A stretch of DNA of 64,000 nt from Chanos chanos (taxonomy: Eukaryota > Chordata > Actinopteri > Gonorynchiformes > Chanidae), in the NCBI RefSeq assembly GCF_902362185.1, contig NC_044498.1, positions 14,796,565 to 14,860,564 of the forward strand, written 5' to 3'. Positions 24,750-56,409 of the stretch are shown in pieces. Numbering within the stretch: position 1 is the stretch's first letter; each line of letters starts with the position of its first letter. The position numbers and the translations under genes were made by a program. The notes below the pieces were generated by a model. It was not told the DNA's origin. It did no database searches and saw only the letters and a program-made list of their open reading frames with translations.

Positions 24750-26614
24750 GTTTACTTGTAACAGTGGGAATAAGCAGGGTGTGAGTTCATGATAAGTTAT
24801 GCTAGCAACGCAGGCCATGTGCTGCCCCAATAGCTCTGCTGTATGGTACTTTCTTTGCTATGGCAGTTGCATCCCTGAATATCTCTTAAGGACTAGGAAA
24901 GATGGAAAGAAAAGCAAGACACGAATAAGATTTTTCTGTTTCGTTTCATTAATAGTAGATTTCACCTCTATGGCGGAATAAGACCTGCAGCATTTCCACA
25001 CATGAGCATATCTTCATGTCAAGCAACATAACCTCATCAATAAAATGCATTCATTTGAAAACTAAGGAGAGATCTTTGAAGCTGTCATACTAGTGCTACA
25101 ATTTGTAATACTTAAACAACAGCTGTAGAACAAGTTTCATTTGCTTCTACATGATTAGACTTATCTGAACGGAAAGAACAATGGATATTTCAACGTGTGG
25201 AAATGCTGACTGATAGCACTTCTATTGTATTTCAATATTTTAAAATCTATTCTAGATTGACTATTCACTCTTTGCTCACTGTTGCCAACTTATGGGGTTT
25301 CGAGCAAGTCAAACTGTCACCGCAGATTTTCATCCATTTGTGACGAGATTCCATTATTGTTATCATCATAGTCTGCAGAAAATACAGTTTAATGTGTCTT
25401 CTCAGTTACTGGCTATACATGTCATTTTTATTGATTTTTACAGAGTCACTGATCTAATGCCGTTGTTGTTTTTACTCATGCATCACCCCACTGCGCTACA
25501 GTCTCTTGCAGAAAAATCACGAGTTGGCAACAGCGTTCTCACTTTCCCTGGCTGGACTAGTCTAATTCTAGTGCATTTTGTTCCTATATTCTCTGTCAAC
25601 CTACGTAGAACATAAGGCACAAACAAACTAAAGTACTCAGTTAACACAAGCCTGGCATGACTTTGTAATGATACTATGCCAAGCTGAGCTGCGCATGTCT
25701 AACTAACGGACAGTGGCACTGCATGCAGAATAGCATGTTTCTATTTAAAGTGCATCACTTTTACAGTAAAGTGAAAATAATGAATCCCAATGAATGAATA
25801 GTGGAGTGAGGGCTTTGTACTGGGTAACTGCTATAGATTATTCTTTGTAAATGCCAGGGAGTTTATAGGTGATGGATGAATGGAGGTAAGACTCTGCCAA
25901 ATAAATGCATGACAATAAAAGGGATTATCAATGTGTAAAAGCTCTGAGAATTGAGTCCACTGAGTCTATGCATTTTCATAATGAAACCATTAAAAATGTA
26001 AAACTTATGTTTGATATGTAGTTAGTTGGTAGGGAACAGTTAGTTGAAGTTATCCTATATGATAAAGCTAGGCACTGTGCTTCTAATATCCTTTTTAATA
26101 TGTTCAACTCAGACCTATTTGTTAAGTGTTTTTGAAGAAGTTTTTAATAATATATCAACAATGTTCTGTCTTTCTCCACAAAGGTATTTGGGTCAGGAAG
26201 TATGTGGGTCAATAAATAGCAGGATCCAGTGTATATGTGCAGCCTCCACTCTGGTTTTATAATGCCTCTCAATAATATTTTTTTCTATTGCACTAATGGA
26301 CAAAGTCCCCCCAAAGAGGGACATCTTCAAAATTGCCTAAGGTAGATATGTCTTTTTAAGAGACCTATGGCTCTGAAAACAGAATCACGGTCAGGCTCTG
26401 AAGATGAAAGCTTTCACCAAATCTAGCCCATACTCTGCTTCCATCAGACCATCAGTCACTCATTAAAAGTCCAGTGACAGGATGTGTAGAGAGGATACTG
26501 AGGCGTATTTATTTTGAACCCTACCTGCAGATAAATGGCTCGTTTAAGCAGGGAGCTGCTCGACTTCTCTCTGGGTGGCAGTGCCTAGCCCCAGCTCTTC
26601 AGGATCACGCCAAC

Positions 26615-46189
<19,575 letters not shown>

Positions 46190-49100
46190 TACACTGTGAC
46201 TGCTGTTAACTAAGATTATCATGCTTTTCGGTATACTTCAGTGAAATACTTAGCTTTGAATAAAAGAAAATCCCCCCTTGACCCAGCTATTTTGTTCAAT
46301 CCATTTATGACCTTCCATTGTATGAATGTTTCACATATTTCACTTCCATGTATTTCATTGCACCAAACATTTAGTCATGTATTACATGATTGTAAAATGC
46401 GGAACATTCCCCTTGATATGAGCTTCCAGTATAAGTAGAATACCTGTCTTGTCTAAACAACCTGGTGCTAAATACATACATGCATATATACATAAACACA
46501 CACACACACACTCACGCTCACTCACACATACATATACATATATATGACTATATATGTATATACACAGACACATACATACTTGTGTATGATTTTTGTGAAA
46601 ATGTATGGGGTTTTTCTTTATTTATCTATTTCTTATGTCCATGTTACTGCAGATAAACTGAGCCTTTCATGAATTTCAGACACACATAAGAAGTCATATG
46701 AAACCACATGGCTGTCAGTGCATAGCAATCAAATTTCACATGCATATTTAGTCACATATTCAGTAACCTTCACAGAAAACAGATATATTGTGAAATTTTT
46801 CAATGTTTTATGATATTTATAGCATATCTTTTTGAAATACTCAATGCACAGTATTCCCCAGTCTGATAAAGTCTGCAGTAAGAGAATGATTTCTATAAAT
46901 GACCCTCCTTGTTAATCTTGTGATACTGGGCATGTCTTGTGTTCTGTTTCTTTTGAGTGGTTGATAATGCTGTTTTTGTTTTTTGTTTGTATATACTTAA
47001 ATATTTCTTGAAGATATTTCTTTATTTTTTTCAAGTAAAGTGGCTATTCAAGTATTTCAATCATTTTGTTGAAGGAGTATATTGCTGATGACACCAGTTT
47101 CTAAGCATGAGAAAAATTACTCAACAGTACTCATTATTTCCCAATAGGATACTTTCCTTCATTATACTGACCATACTATTATGACAATGGTAACATGTTG
47201 AACCAATACTGAGTGTATATATTAGTTAAAGGCATCATAAAATGATCAATGGTCCTGCGTAATGACTACTTTTTTCAATGCCATACTTCACTTTTACCCT
47301 TTCTGCCATAAACGCTACCATGACCAGATTAATTCCTTGTAGTGCATGAATAGTTACACACAGGGTAAACAAGCGGTCCAATAGCACCTCCACTAGAGAG
47401 CATATTTTGCAGTCTTTCTGATTTGACCCTTGCGATCAAATTTTGAATATCATTTCACAGTCTAGGTACTCTCATGCAGGACGGCAAACATGCTTTCACT
47501 AAAAGAGGGTGGTCTACGTTCTACCACGAGATTCTCGCACAGTATTTGCACCAAGCCTGGAGGAACATGGTAGCAGAGAATGTTGTTCTCTTTATTTAAA
47601 ATAGCAAATTTAAAAAAAAAAAAAGTTGAGGTGAAGAGTTACTGATTTCAAGTGGCAAAACTTGCTCAGAAGTATCTCTTAGACATGAATAATGCATAAA
47701 ATAAATGGTTGTAGCTGATGCAATGCTCCTGTCACGTAAATGTTAAAAACAAAGCTACCATTATCAATCATAGTAATCACTCGCAGTTTGAAATCCTAAA
47801 TTTATTCAACTTGTAGTTGTTTATTCAACTGACCTGTAGTCATTTTTACCACTGAGTACTGAACAGAAAAGCACAACAAAGATATTACATCTGTATGCTT
47901 CATAAAAAGTTTTTATGAAACAATTTTACTAGGAATAATTTTCATTGCTCAATCATCATGACACCTCATTTTCCACAGGTCCCTCGACGTACTGATGAAC
48001 AGGAATTGAATGGTTGCTTTGTTTTGAGCTGTCAAAGCGGTGTAAGAACCATGATTGATTGAAGCTGTGATAACATTCCTAAATTTGATACAGAGAGGCC
48101 AGGGAGGGACCACATGCTTCCTATTTGTACATTTCCCACAGCTGGCAAAAGTTTTAACTTTGCAGAGACCTAGGAGTGGTTGGAGGATAAAATACAAAAT
48201 GGGTTCATGATCATGACTGTATTTGTTCAGTTTCAGGTGGTACACTTCAGAAGGAATATACAAGATAAGATAACCTGAGGGCTTTATCAAACATAGGATC
48301 TGCGTTTGTGGGGAGGCAATGTCTTGTTTTCTTACATCAGCTGTATAAATGTAGCCCTCAGGCAATAGTTAAGTTCACTTCACTGCTTGTGAGGGCACAT
48401 TCTAAAAACAGTGTGAAATTACATCTATATTTTTTCCACTATGGACAGGCTATGGACATTTCCACACTAAATGTACCTCCAAATATTCCCAGTGCATATT
48501 GTGTCGTAGTGCTTATTTTTCATGCTGAAAACAGCACTATAATACAGTGACTACAATGTGGTTCTACAGATGCCACTTTCATGTTATAATTGCCCCAGTT
48601 ATGAAAGATTTTCATTTTTACATAAACATTACATAACCATGCAGTAGTAAACACAGTGTGTGTGTGTGTTTGCAGTGGAATGTTTGCCTGCATAGTATTT
48701 TTGCCTGCTGCATCTCCAACAATGCCTACTGGTCAGACGCAAGCTCAACTGGGAACCACCATGCCGTGTTTTTTTTCTCTTTCTTGCCCTGGTGGTGAAG
48801 CAGAGGTGGGGATGTTTCCCACCTGTTACATCAGGTGTTTGACAGCAACATCAGAGGTCTTCAGACACTCCTCATAATGTTCTTACTATTCCTCTTCAGC
48901 CACCGCAAAACGTCTCTTTTGCTGACACCTTTTGTACTCATGCTGATTTCTTTTAGGAAATACTGGACAGTTTTCTGGGATGACTGCCAGTGCTGAATAT
49001 TTTGAGTGAAATATGATTAAGCTATTTGTTTCAATAATGTAACATTTGATTTATTAATGGGCATTTTAAAATTATATCTTGGGAGGATAGCTTTCTGCTT

Positions 49101-50413
49101 AACTCTTGAAGCTTCCACTTACTACTTATATATAGACAAAATATAATGAATGCTTCACCCTCAGGTCAGTTGTTCCCATCATATCTATCCTCTTTTTCCA
49201 TACTGAGGTCTAATCACGTAAGATGTCTGATAGGGATTTAAAGCCTAACACAACTGGCTTCAATGGTGGATAACAGCTGAAGATATTGAAGTTGACCATA
49301 GAGTACTGTTGAAGGCTCAACAAGCAACAGTTATCTGCAGGTAAACATTACCCTGTACACAGGGCAACACTGTGATTACCACTTTATGGTTATTTTTACG
49401 GTTACGCTCATAAAGATGAAAGGCTTTCACACCTCATTCAAGTTTTCTTTCACTGAATTTCAAACCACATCACTAAGCACAAACCATACACACTGACCCA
49501 CATGGCCACTACACCATGTGGACCTATATACAAGAAATGTTGCACTGGAACATAGGATTTTGAAGCTGGTGACTGGATGTTAAGTTACCAGGCAGAAGGT
49601 AAGCATGGAGAAGAAAAGAAGAAGAAAAAAAGCAGAATACAGAGGGACTGAAGTGGGATACGTATGGAGAGTATAGATTTAATGTTAAACAAAAATACAG
49701 ATGTTATAATCTTTTTCAAAAGGTCCAAATAACATATAGTGTCAATTATATGGTTAATATTAATAGTTATATAGAAGGAACATATAGTGTCAACTTTAAG
49801 GCAAAAAATATTCAAGATCAAGAGCTGAGGCAGTGGAATGAGCCAGAGGCTATTGTGTTAAAAGGGCTCAGATATTCCATCTGTTTTCATATATTGAGGT
49901 AAGCATGTAAAAATATTTTGATTTTAGTGAGACAGTTCTGTTTTCTCTTCATTCGTTTTGAAAATGAATCAGGATCCACTAGTGCTATTTAATTCCCTCC
50001 CTGGAGAAAGGTCACACTTAGAGAAAAAATTATTTACGCCAATTTCTTTTCAGTCAGTCAGGTGAAGATTATGAGAGGGGGCAATTTCTTACTTGAGCAA
50101 TAAAAACAAAGGCGTTTTTGTGTTTTCTTGTTTGTCTATGGAATGTGTGATGGAAGCTGACCTTACAAAATGTGGTGAACAGTAACCTTGTCTTTATGTA
50201 CAGCAGGAAAGCCGAAACATAATCTCTACTATCCAGACAGTTATAGGAGGAGTAATAGATATCCTCTATTACAAATGTTTCATTGAGAAAGTCTGAAGTA
50301 TAAGGAGAAATGGGGATGGGCATACAGACTGGAGTTAGAGAGAGAGGGTGGGGAAGGTAAGATAGGGGGTAGAAGATTTCTGTTTGGACAGACTGCTGTC
50401 TTAGCTGTTGAAG
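46190..50413. other. ttbk1 3' UTR and spacer before slc22a7
   Basis: No gene is recognised. The left part is the ttbk1 3' UTR, with a (CA)/(TA) dinucleotide stretch at about 46470-46570. The minus-strand open frame at 47949-48365 and the plus-strand frame at 48656-48877 have no recognisable protein features. The last few hundred bases should hold the slc22a7 promoter and 5' UTR. Confidence 0.5.
46259..46264 (+). terminator. Candidate poly(A) signal of ttbk1
   Basis: AATAAA 70 bases after the ttbk1 stop codon. Later sites are possible because neuronal 3' UTRs are often long. Confidence 0.4.
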
Positions 50414-53400
50414 ATGAGGTTTGAGGACATTCTGGAGGAGGTTGGCGGCTTCTCCAAATTTCAGGCTCGAGTGCTGCTCATACTCTGCCTGCCCCGTGTT
50501 ATCCTTCCACTCCACTTCCTGCTCCACAACTTTATATCGGGTGTGCCATCCCACCATTGTGCCCTGCCACAGCTGGGTGATGGAACGGAAACAGGAGAGA
50601 TTTCTCCAGAGGACCCAGAAATCCTTGCCCAGCACTTGCCACGTGGTCCTGATGGATCCATCAGCTCCTGTCGAGCATTTGCCATCCCTACACACTTTGA
50701 TCCTGATGCTGATGTTTTCATCCAGTATGGCAACAGGTCAAATGTGACTGTCCCATGCCAGCATGGATGGGTGTACGACCGCTCACAATTCTACTCAACC
50801 ACTGCCACGGAGGTAGGGAGAAATCTTGCTTTTCAACTCTAAAGAACAAGGAATCATAACATTTTCCAGACTGCACTTGGCTAAAATTCTGAATATTAGT
50901 TGTGTATTGACTCTGCAGTCATTAGCTGTTTGTTATTCATAACATCTACCTATTGTAAATCTATTGGTCATGGCTGGAAGAGAGCATCAGATATTTTGTG
51001 TTATAAATTTAATGCAGTTTCATGGAGAGGACTAAAAATCTTTTTGTTACGATTTTATATTGTTATCAGGTGCTACATGCACATGCTTTTTTCTTTCTTT
51101 GACAGTGGGATTTAGTATGTGAAAATAAAAATTTAAACCAAGCTCTTGCAACATTTTTCTTCATTGGAGTCACTGCTGGTGCTGTCTTATTTGGCTACTT
51201 AGCAGATAAGTAAGTAGCTTTTTTCATATTTCATATGCTCTCTATGGTTTTATCGGGGCACAAGACAATAATAAAACCTTTGTTCTTGTTCTCAGAATAC
51301 TACACTCAAATCAGTTAGAGAACATTTTAACACCCTAAGGTTTGCCACAACAGCAGATTTCAGCCCTGGATCCTTACAGTTACAATTTCAGGATTTCTGT
51401 GGTCATTCTACTATTGGTGTTGTCACATCTCTCAAAAACAGTTCCACTGGTCTCAAATGTTAGGTTAAAGAGGTTCAAATGAGGTATTAAGTGCCCCAGG
51501 GCAACTTTCTGTACAATGTTGGCATGCTTCTCTTGAATTGTTATCTAAAAGCATGAACATGTGCTAATACTCCTCAATGAAGTAACAGACTTTTTTTCCC
51601 TACTTTAAAAACATAATCAAATGGCTCCTAAACGAGGCGGTGCTTAACCCAAGTCAGTTGCTCAACAAACATGAATTACACTATTAAACCTGCAGAGGTC
51701 ATCCTTGTACTGCTATTTACAAGGCCCAACATAATTTTGTTCAGTCAACTAAACATTGACGCGACATTGAAACTACAGTGAAACAACCAACAACTGATCA
51801 AAGAGGGCTCCATGGTACTACATTATTCTGAGATTTGATGACTGATTAATGGTTGTGTAAGTCTACCTAAGCTGTCCTGTATATTCCGAAACTCCACTCT
51901 GACTCTCTGACATTAGGTTTGGACGGAGGCCTATGATGCTGGTGTCCTTTGTATCAAGTGCTGTGTTTGGCTCTCTGACTGCTTTCTCCACTTCCTACGT
52001 GATGCTTGCCATCACCAGGACTCTCTCTGGGGTTTCACTGACTGGGATGACAATAACCACACTTGCTCTGAGTAATCCATGCCTTTCCTCATGCCCCTTT
52101 TTCATTATTCCCTTTCTTTCAAAAAGGTGTCTAAAAGTGTACTTAAAATATTGAAGTTTAAGAATGTCTGTGTACTTATTCTGATCATCAGTCAGTTCTG
52201 ATTTAAGATAGATGAAAGCTAGATCAGTGATAATGATATGGTTTTAAAAATAGTGTCATGTCTTTTACTTACACCCTAATGATGAGTTTTATGGATTTCA
52301 CAGCAAAACTTATCATGTGTCCATTGTTTCTCTGCAGGCATCGAGTGGATAGACATTAAGCATCGTACCTTTACAGGCACTATCATTAGTCTGGGCTGGA
52401 GTGTAGGGAACATGCTCTTAGCCCTACTGGCCTATCTTATTAGAGACTGGAGGCATCTGATGCTGGTGGTTACATCACCTTGTCTGATTGCCATTATTGC
52501 CTGGTGGTAAGTATTTTACCAGCTATAAGGAAAGAATTATTAGAAAATGGTGCTCTTAGATATAGCAAGTAAGAATAGGGTAAACTGTCCATGTTTACTA
52601 CATAAAATGACGAAAGATGTCAGGATAGTAGAATATGGAAAGGTCAATCTGGAGGCGAATTGAGCAACCCCATGTGCAACAGGGAAAGAAAGTTTCCAGT
52701 AACTGTTAAGGGATACAACACTCAATTCTGTTTTATCCAATGATTAGGTGGATCCCTGAGTCAGCAAGATGGCTGCTGGCCAATGGCAAGGTGCAGGAGG
52801 CTCAGAAGTACCTGGTCCAGTGTGCCAAAACTAATGGAAAACATGGCTACACTGATAAACTAGATTCTCAGGTGATTTAATAATGGTTCTTAGCAAATTA
52901 GTTCATTCTTTTGTGCTATAGTAGACACAGGACTTGTTGCATCAAGAAATATCTAATTGGGCTGCAGTGCATTCTTAGAAGTTGTTCCATAATAATACAG
53001 TTGGTTTCTCTCTCAAGACACTGAAGAAAATTACAATTCCTGAGGTTTCCAATAAGGACCATTCCTACCTGGATTTGGTGAGGACACCAAAGCTGAGAAA
53101 AATTGCCATTTGCTCAGGAATCTTCTGGTATGGAAGAAAATAGCATTTTCACCTCTACACAGATTCATAAACCAATTGTATATCTTCACTGGACCTGCAC
53201 GTACTGTACTTTTAACATTATTTGTATTAATACACAGTAGTACCAGAGCAAAATACCTTAATGTGTTGCCTTTTCCTCTACCTCAGGTTTGCAGTTGCTT
53301 TTACATATTATGGGATCAGCTTCAAAATCACTGGGTTTGGTCTGAACATATATCTCACTCAGTTTGTTTATGGTGCCATTGAGGTCCCGGCTAAGGTGGG

Positions 53401-54709
53401 AACATACTTTGCCCTGGACCGTATTGGCCGGAGGAATGGCCAGGCCTGGTCACTCATCATTGCAGGAGCCCTGATTGGTGTCAATATGATTATACCTATA
53501 GGTGCCATGCTCGTTCTTTCTTGTCTTGGATTTCTCATACTTTTTCATGTTGTATTTATGTTAACCTCAACTCTAAGTTTACAATCAAAGAACACACCTC
53601 TGAAACACAGACATGTGTTTTCAGAGACCCTGTAAATCTTCTTAGAGAATCCTTCCAATGTAGTGTTGAGACTTCAAACTAGAGGGATGGAAAATATCTC
53701 AAGCACTCTCATTTGTTGGAAACTTTTAGTTCCTATGTATTTAAAAACAAACAGATGACTATTTATGGTATAAATAGGACACAAACAATTAAATACTAGG
53801 CCACCCCTGATGCTCATACAATATTAGACTTTTGTACTCCTCCATTCATAACCTGCCATTTTACCAAATTTCTAGAGTATGCTGCTGCTCGCACTAGCAT
53901 TGCAGTTGTTGGAAAAGGCTTTTCTGAAGCAGCCTTCACCACTGCCTTTCTGTACACTGCAGAACTCTTCCCAACTGTTGTCAGGTAAGACGAAGAAGAG
54001 GGGAGTGAAAGAAGAAAATGAAACAATCCACAAAGCTGGTTAGAAAAATAACACTGGCAGTAAATATTATCTGAGCATTGTTATTTAATAAATGCTGAAA
54101 GAAGCATTTTTGAATTTTGAATAATATTGTGAAATCATATGTTTGTATCTTCTCCAGGCAGTGTGGATTGGGCTACACTTCATTCATTGGTCGTTTGGGG
54201 GGTTCCTTAGCTCCACTTATCATGATGTTTGAGGACATCTGGTTGTTTGCACCTCCACTTGTATTTGCAGCCACGGCTGTAATCAGTGGATGTGTTGTCT
54301 TCCTGCTGCCTGAGACCCTAAATGTTCGTCTGCCAGAGAACATTCTAGATGTGGAGGAAGGAAGGTATTGTACTGAACCATAGATTTCAGAGAAAGGTGG
54401 TGCTTGTGCCTTACACTGATTTGTAAACTCATTTATATGCAGACTCAAGAGGAAACTTGACATAGCATAGTTGCTGTTTCTTGTGAGATCTCGTTCATAC
54501 TTCAGGGCAATAAAATGATATCGTTTTATACATTTCTAGACTGAAACGAAGAGATATAAATTAGTCTTTCACTGTTATGAAAAATTGTCTTAATTTGACT
54601 TTTCCTTTCTGTAAGGCACAAATGGGCATCATCCAGAGGAGCAGCAGAAGTTGAGATGAATGAGCTCAACTCATCTCCTCAGATGGCACATGAAGAGAGA
54701 AGTTCATGA
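50414..54709 (+). CDS. slc22a7: Organic anion transporter 2 (SLC22A7), 10 exons, 561 aa
   Basis: A major-facilitator carrier of the SLC22 family. OAT2 moves organic anions and nucleobase-related compounds such as cGMP in liver and kidney. Exons: 50414-50812, 51106-51209, 51917-52071, 52338-52506, 52748-52871, 53018-53127, 53287-53501, 53876-53984, 54158-54364, 54616-54709, all in phase with GT-AG ends. Seen: N-terminal [28 protein letters not shown] in TM1, a large first extracellular loop with Cys residues and NRS/NVT glycosylation sites, GYLADKFGRRP after TM2 (MFS signature), [42 protein letters not shown] and [17 protein letters not shown]. The match to human SLC22A7 (548 aa) is strong at both ends. 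Position next to ttbk1 agrees with human 6p21.1. The ATG at 50414 is the first in frame. Confidence 0.92.
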
Positions 54710-54853
54710 GGTCTTTTGTAACCAAACACTGTATAACTGCTTTGGTGAAGGAAATATCATATGCTCTTGTCTCAAATACTTACAAAACACGTTGTCCATT
54801 TTGTGCTGAGAGCAACTGCACACACCGTTTTTTTTTTTCTCCTTGCCCAAAAT

Positions 54854-54859
54854 AATAAA
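54854..54859 (+). terminator. Candidate poly(A) signal of slc22a7
   Basis: AATAAA about 145 bases after the slc22a7 stop. Confidence 0.5.
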
Positions 54860-55373
54860 ATATGTACGCTATATTAATTTGAACTGCTCTGTGGAATCAG
54901 GGACCTGATACTCAGTAGTGTGTTAGATATAGACTTGTTATCATTGCCACTGTAATATACATTAACAGACAAAACGTCTTTGCTTAATCATATTTTGAAA
55001 CTAATTACTTTAAACTGACAGGGATCGCACTGAGTGTAATCTGCATATTTTCATGTTAAGCGCTGAATTGCTTGCTTTTATGCACATTTTTATGTTAATT
55101 ACTGAATTTTTGGATTCAGTACATACTGACTAGTATCTTACTTATTACTTAAAACTTATTAGTTATTACCTTTTTACATATTTGATTTTATAGCTTCACA
55201 CAAACTAGCTCTATTATCAATAAATGTCTTCTGTATCAGAATTCACTTTCATTAATTTTAAACATTATTGGGATTAATCACATTTTAAACTATTAGAACA
55301 TAAAATTCAGTATTTCAAGAACATCAAAAACTAGCTAATGCAATACAAACAGTCAGTGACTCATTGTCTAGAT

Positions 55374-55570
55374 CCGGGATGCCAGCTTCCAGTCTTGGTG
55401 ATCTACCTGCTGGCAGAATACAACTGAAACCCTGATCTAACATACCCGACTCCAGCACTCAGATGCTCTCTCCTGAAGACTGAGTATAAGGATCGTGTGT
55501 GTTAAATAAGAACTGCAGCCAGATCCTGCAGGGGGATGGATCACCAGGACTGGACTTGTGCACCCCTGGT
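55374..55570. mobile_element. MITE-like non-autonomous DNA element
   Basis: The left end (CCAGTCTTGGTGATCTACC) and the right end (GGATCACCAGGACTGGACTT) are imperfect inverted copies of each other, ending in CCGGGATGCC and GTGCACCCCTGG. TAGAT occurs just outside the left end (55369-55373) and near the right end (55572-55576), a possible remnant of a target-site duplication. The whole resembles, from memory, a very common teleost palindromic hAT-type repeat. Family assignment is tentative. Confidence 0.55.
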
Positions 55571-56031
55571 GTAGATGTGTGCCTCCTGCTGCCAGTGTTG
55601 TTTCAATTACATCTCTTTCATTGGCTCATTTGATCAATCAATGGATAAGTGAATCAGTGGATAATGAATCAATTAATTAATCAATCAGCAACAGTGTATA
55701 CCAATCCATCTTGATAACAGTGCAATGCAGTGACATTTCAGAGGATTGCCATGTTTTCTTATAAATTTTATTTCATTTTATTCTTTTTAATGCTGAGACT
55801 TTTACTTTGAGCTAATATGAGTTTGCTTAATATTGCTAGCTTCATCTTAAATTTCAGGCGGTCACCTTAGTGTATTCCTGGAAATCTATGGCTTTGTCAG
55901 TTGTAGGTCTTTAACTTGTGCCACACCCAGCCACGAACAGTTAGAAGTTGTGAGCAAGAGTGGTGTTTTCTATAATGGTGGCATTATCTTCTCATGCAGT
56001 TAAGGGCGTATATCATCCTCGTTGGCACTGC

Positions 56032-56097
56032 ATTGTCATTGTATTAGCATGTGTTGACATTTGTATTGTCATTGTATTAGCATGTGTTGACATTTGT
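56032..56097. repeat. 33-bp tandem duplication
   Basis: Two perfect copies of a 33-base unit beginning ATTGTCATTGTATTAGCATG, at 56032-56064 and 56065-56097. Confidence 0.95.
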
Positions 56098-56181
56098 ATC
56101 ATTCAGGTGTAATCTATGATTAACATTGTGTTTTCTGTTCGAAAATATAAATAAAAAATGTAATGTTTATAAACAGAAAAT

Positions 56182-56190
56182 CCCCCCCCC

Positions 56191-56233
<43 letters not shown>
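56182..56233. repeat. Poly(C)20 and (TC)n tract upstream of rpgr
   Basis: Twenty C residues are followed directly by about 16 TC units, making one pure pyrimidine strand of about 52 bases. It ends about 175 bases before the rpgr ATG. Confidence 0.95.
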
Positions 56234-56236
<3 letters not shown>

Positions 56237-56409
56237 GTTTCTCTTTCATTGTCTCTTAACTTGTAAATCTCATCCGAAACTCCGTCTCGCACTATTAACA
56301 TGAAAAATTGCACTGTAAGCGGCCATATTGGAAATTGGTTGTTGTTGCTTAGTCCACACTACTGGTTGCCCGGACAGCCAGCCAGTTTATAATCAGATTA
56401 AACTGGGCA

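Larger units (their letters stand above)
22174..26614. other. Spacer or 5' UTR introns upstream of ttbk1 coding start
   Basis: No protein-coding exon is recognised. It contains a perfect hairpin at 22513-22561 and a G-rich block at 24722-24749. Open frames of 107-117 codons at 24431 and 25292 show no recognisable sequence and lack flanking splice logic. Confidence 0.5.
54860..56409. other. Spacer between slc22a7 and rpgr
   Basis: AT-rich spacer with a MITE-like palindrome (55374-55570), a 33-bp tandem duplication (56032-56097) and a C/CT tract (56182-56233). The last 150 bases, less AT-rich, should be the rpgr promoter and 5' UTR. No open frame is recognised. Confidence 0.6.

Noticed and set aside
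24431-24784. 117-codon open frame upstream of ttbk1
   Set aside because: It is not recognised and runs into the G-tract block, giving a Gly-rich artefact. No supporting exon structure was found.
47949-48365. 138-codon minus-strand open frame between ttbk1 and slc22a7
   Set aside because: There is no recognisable motif, no promoter or splice context, and it sits in AT-rich spacer.
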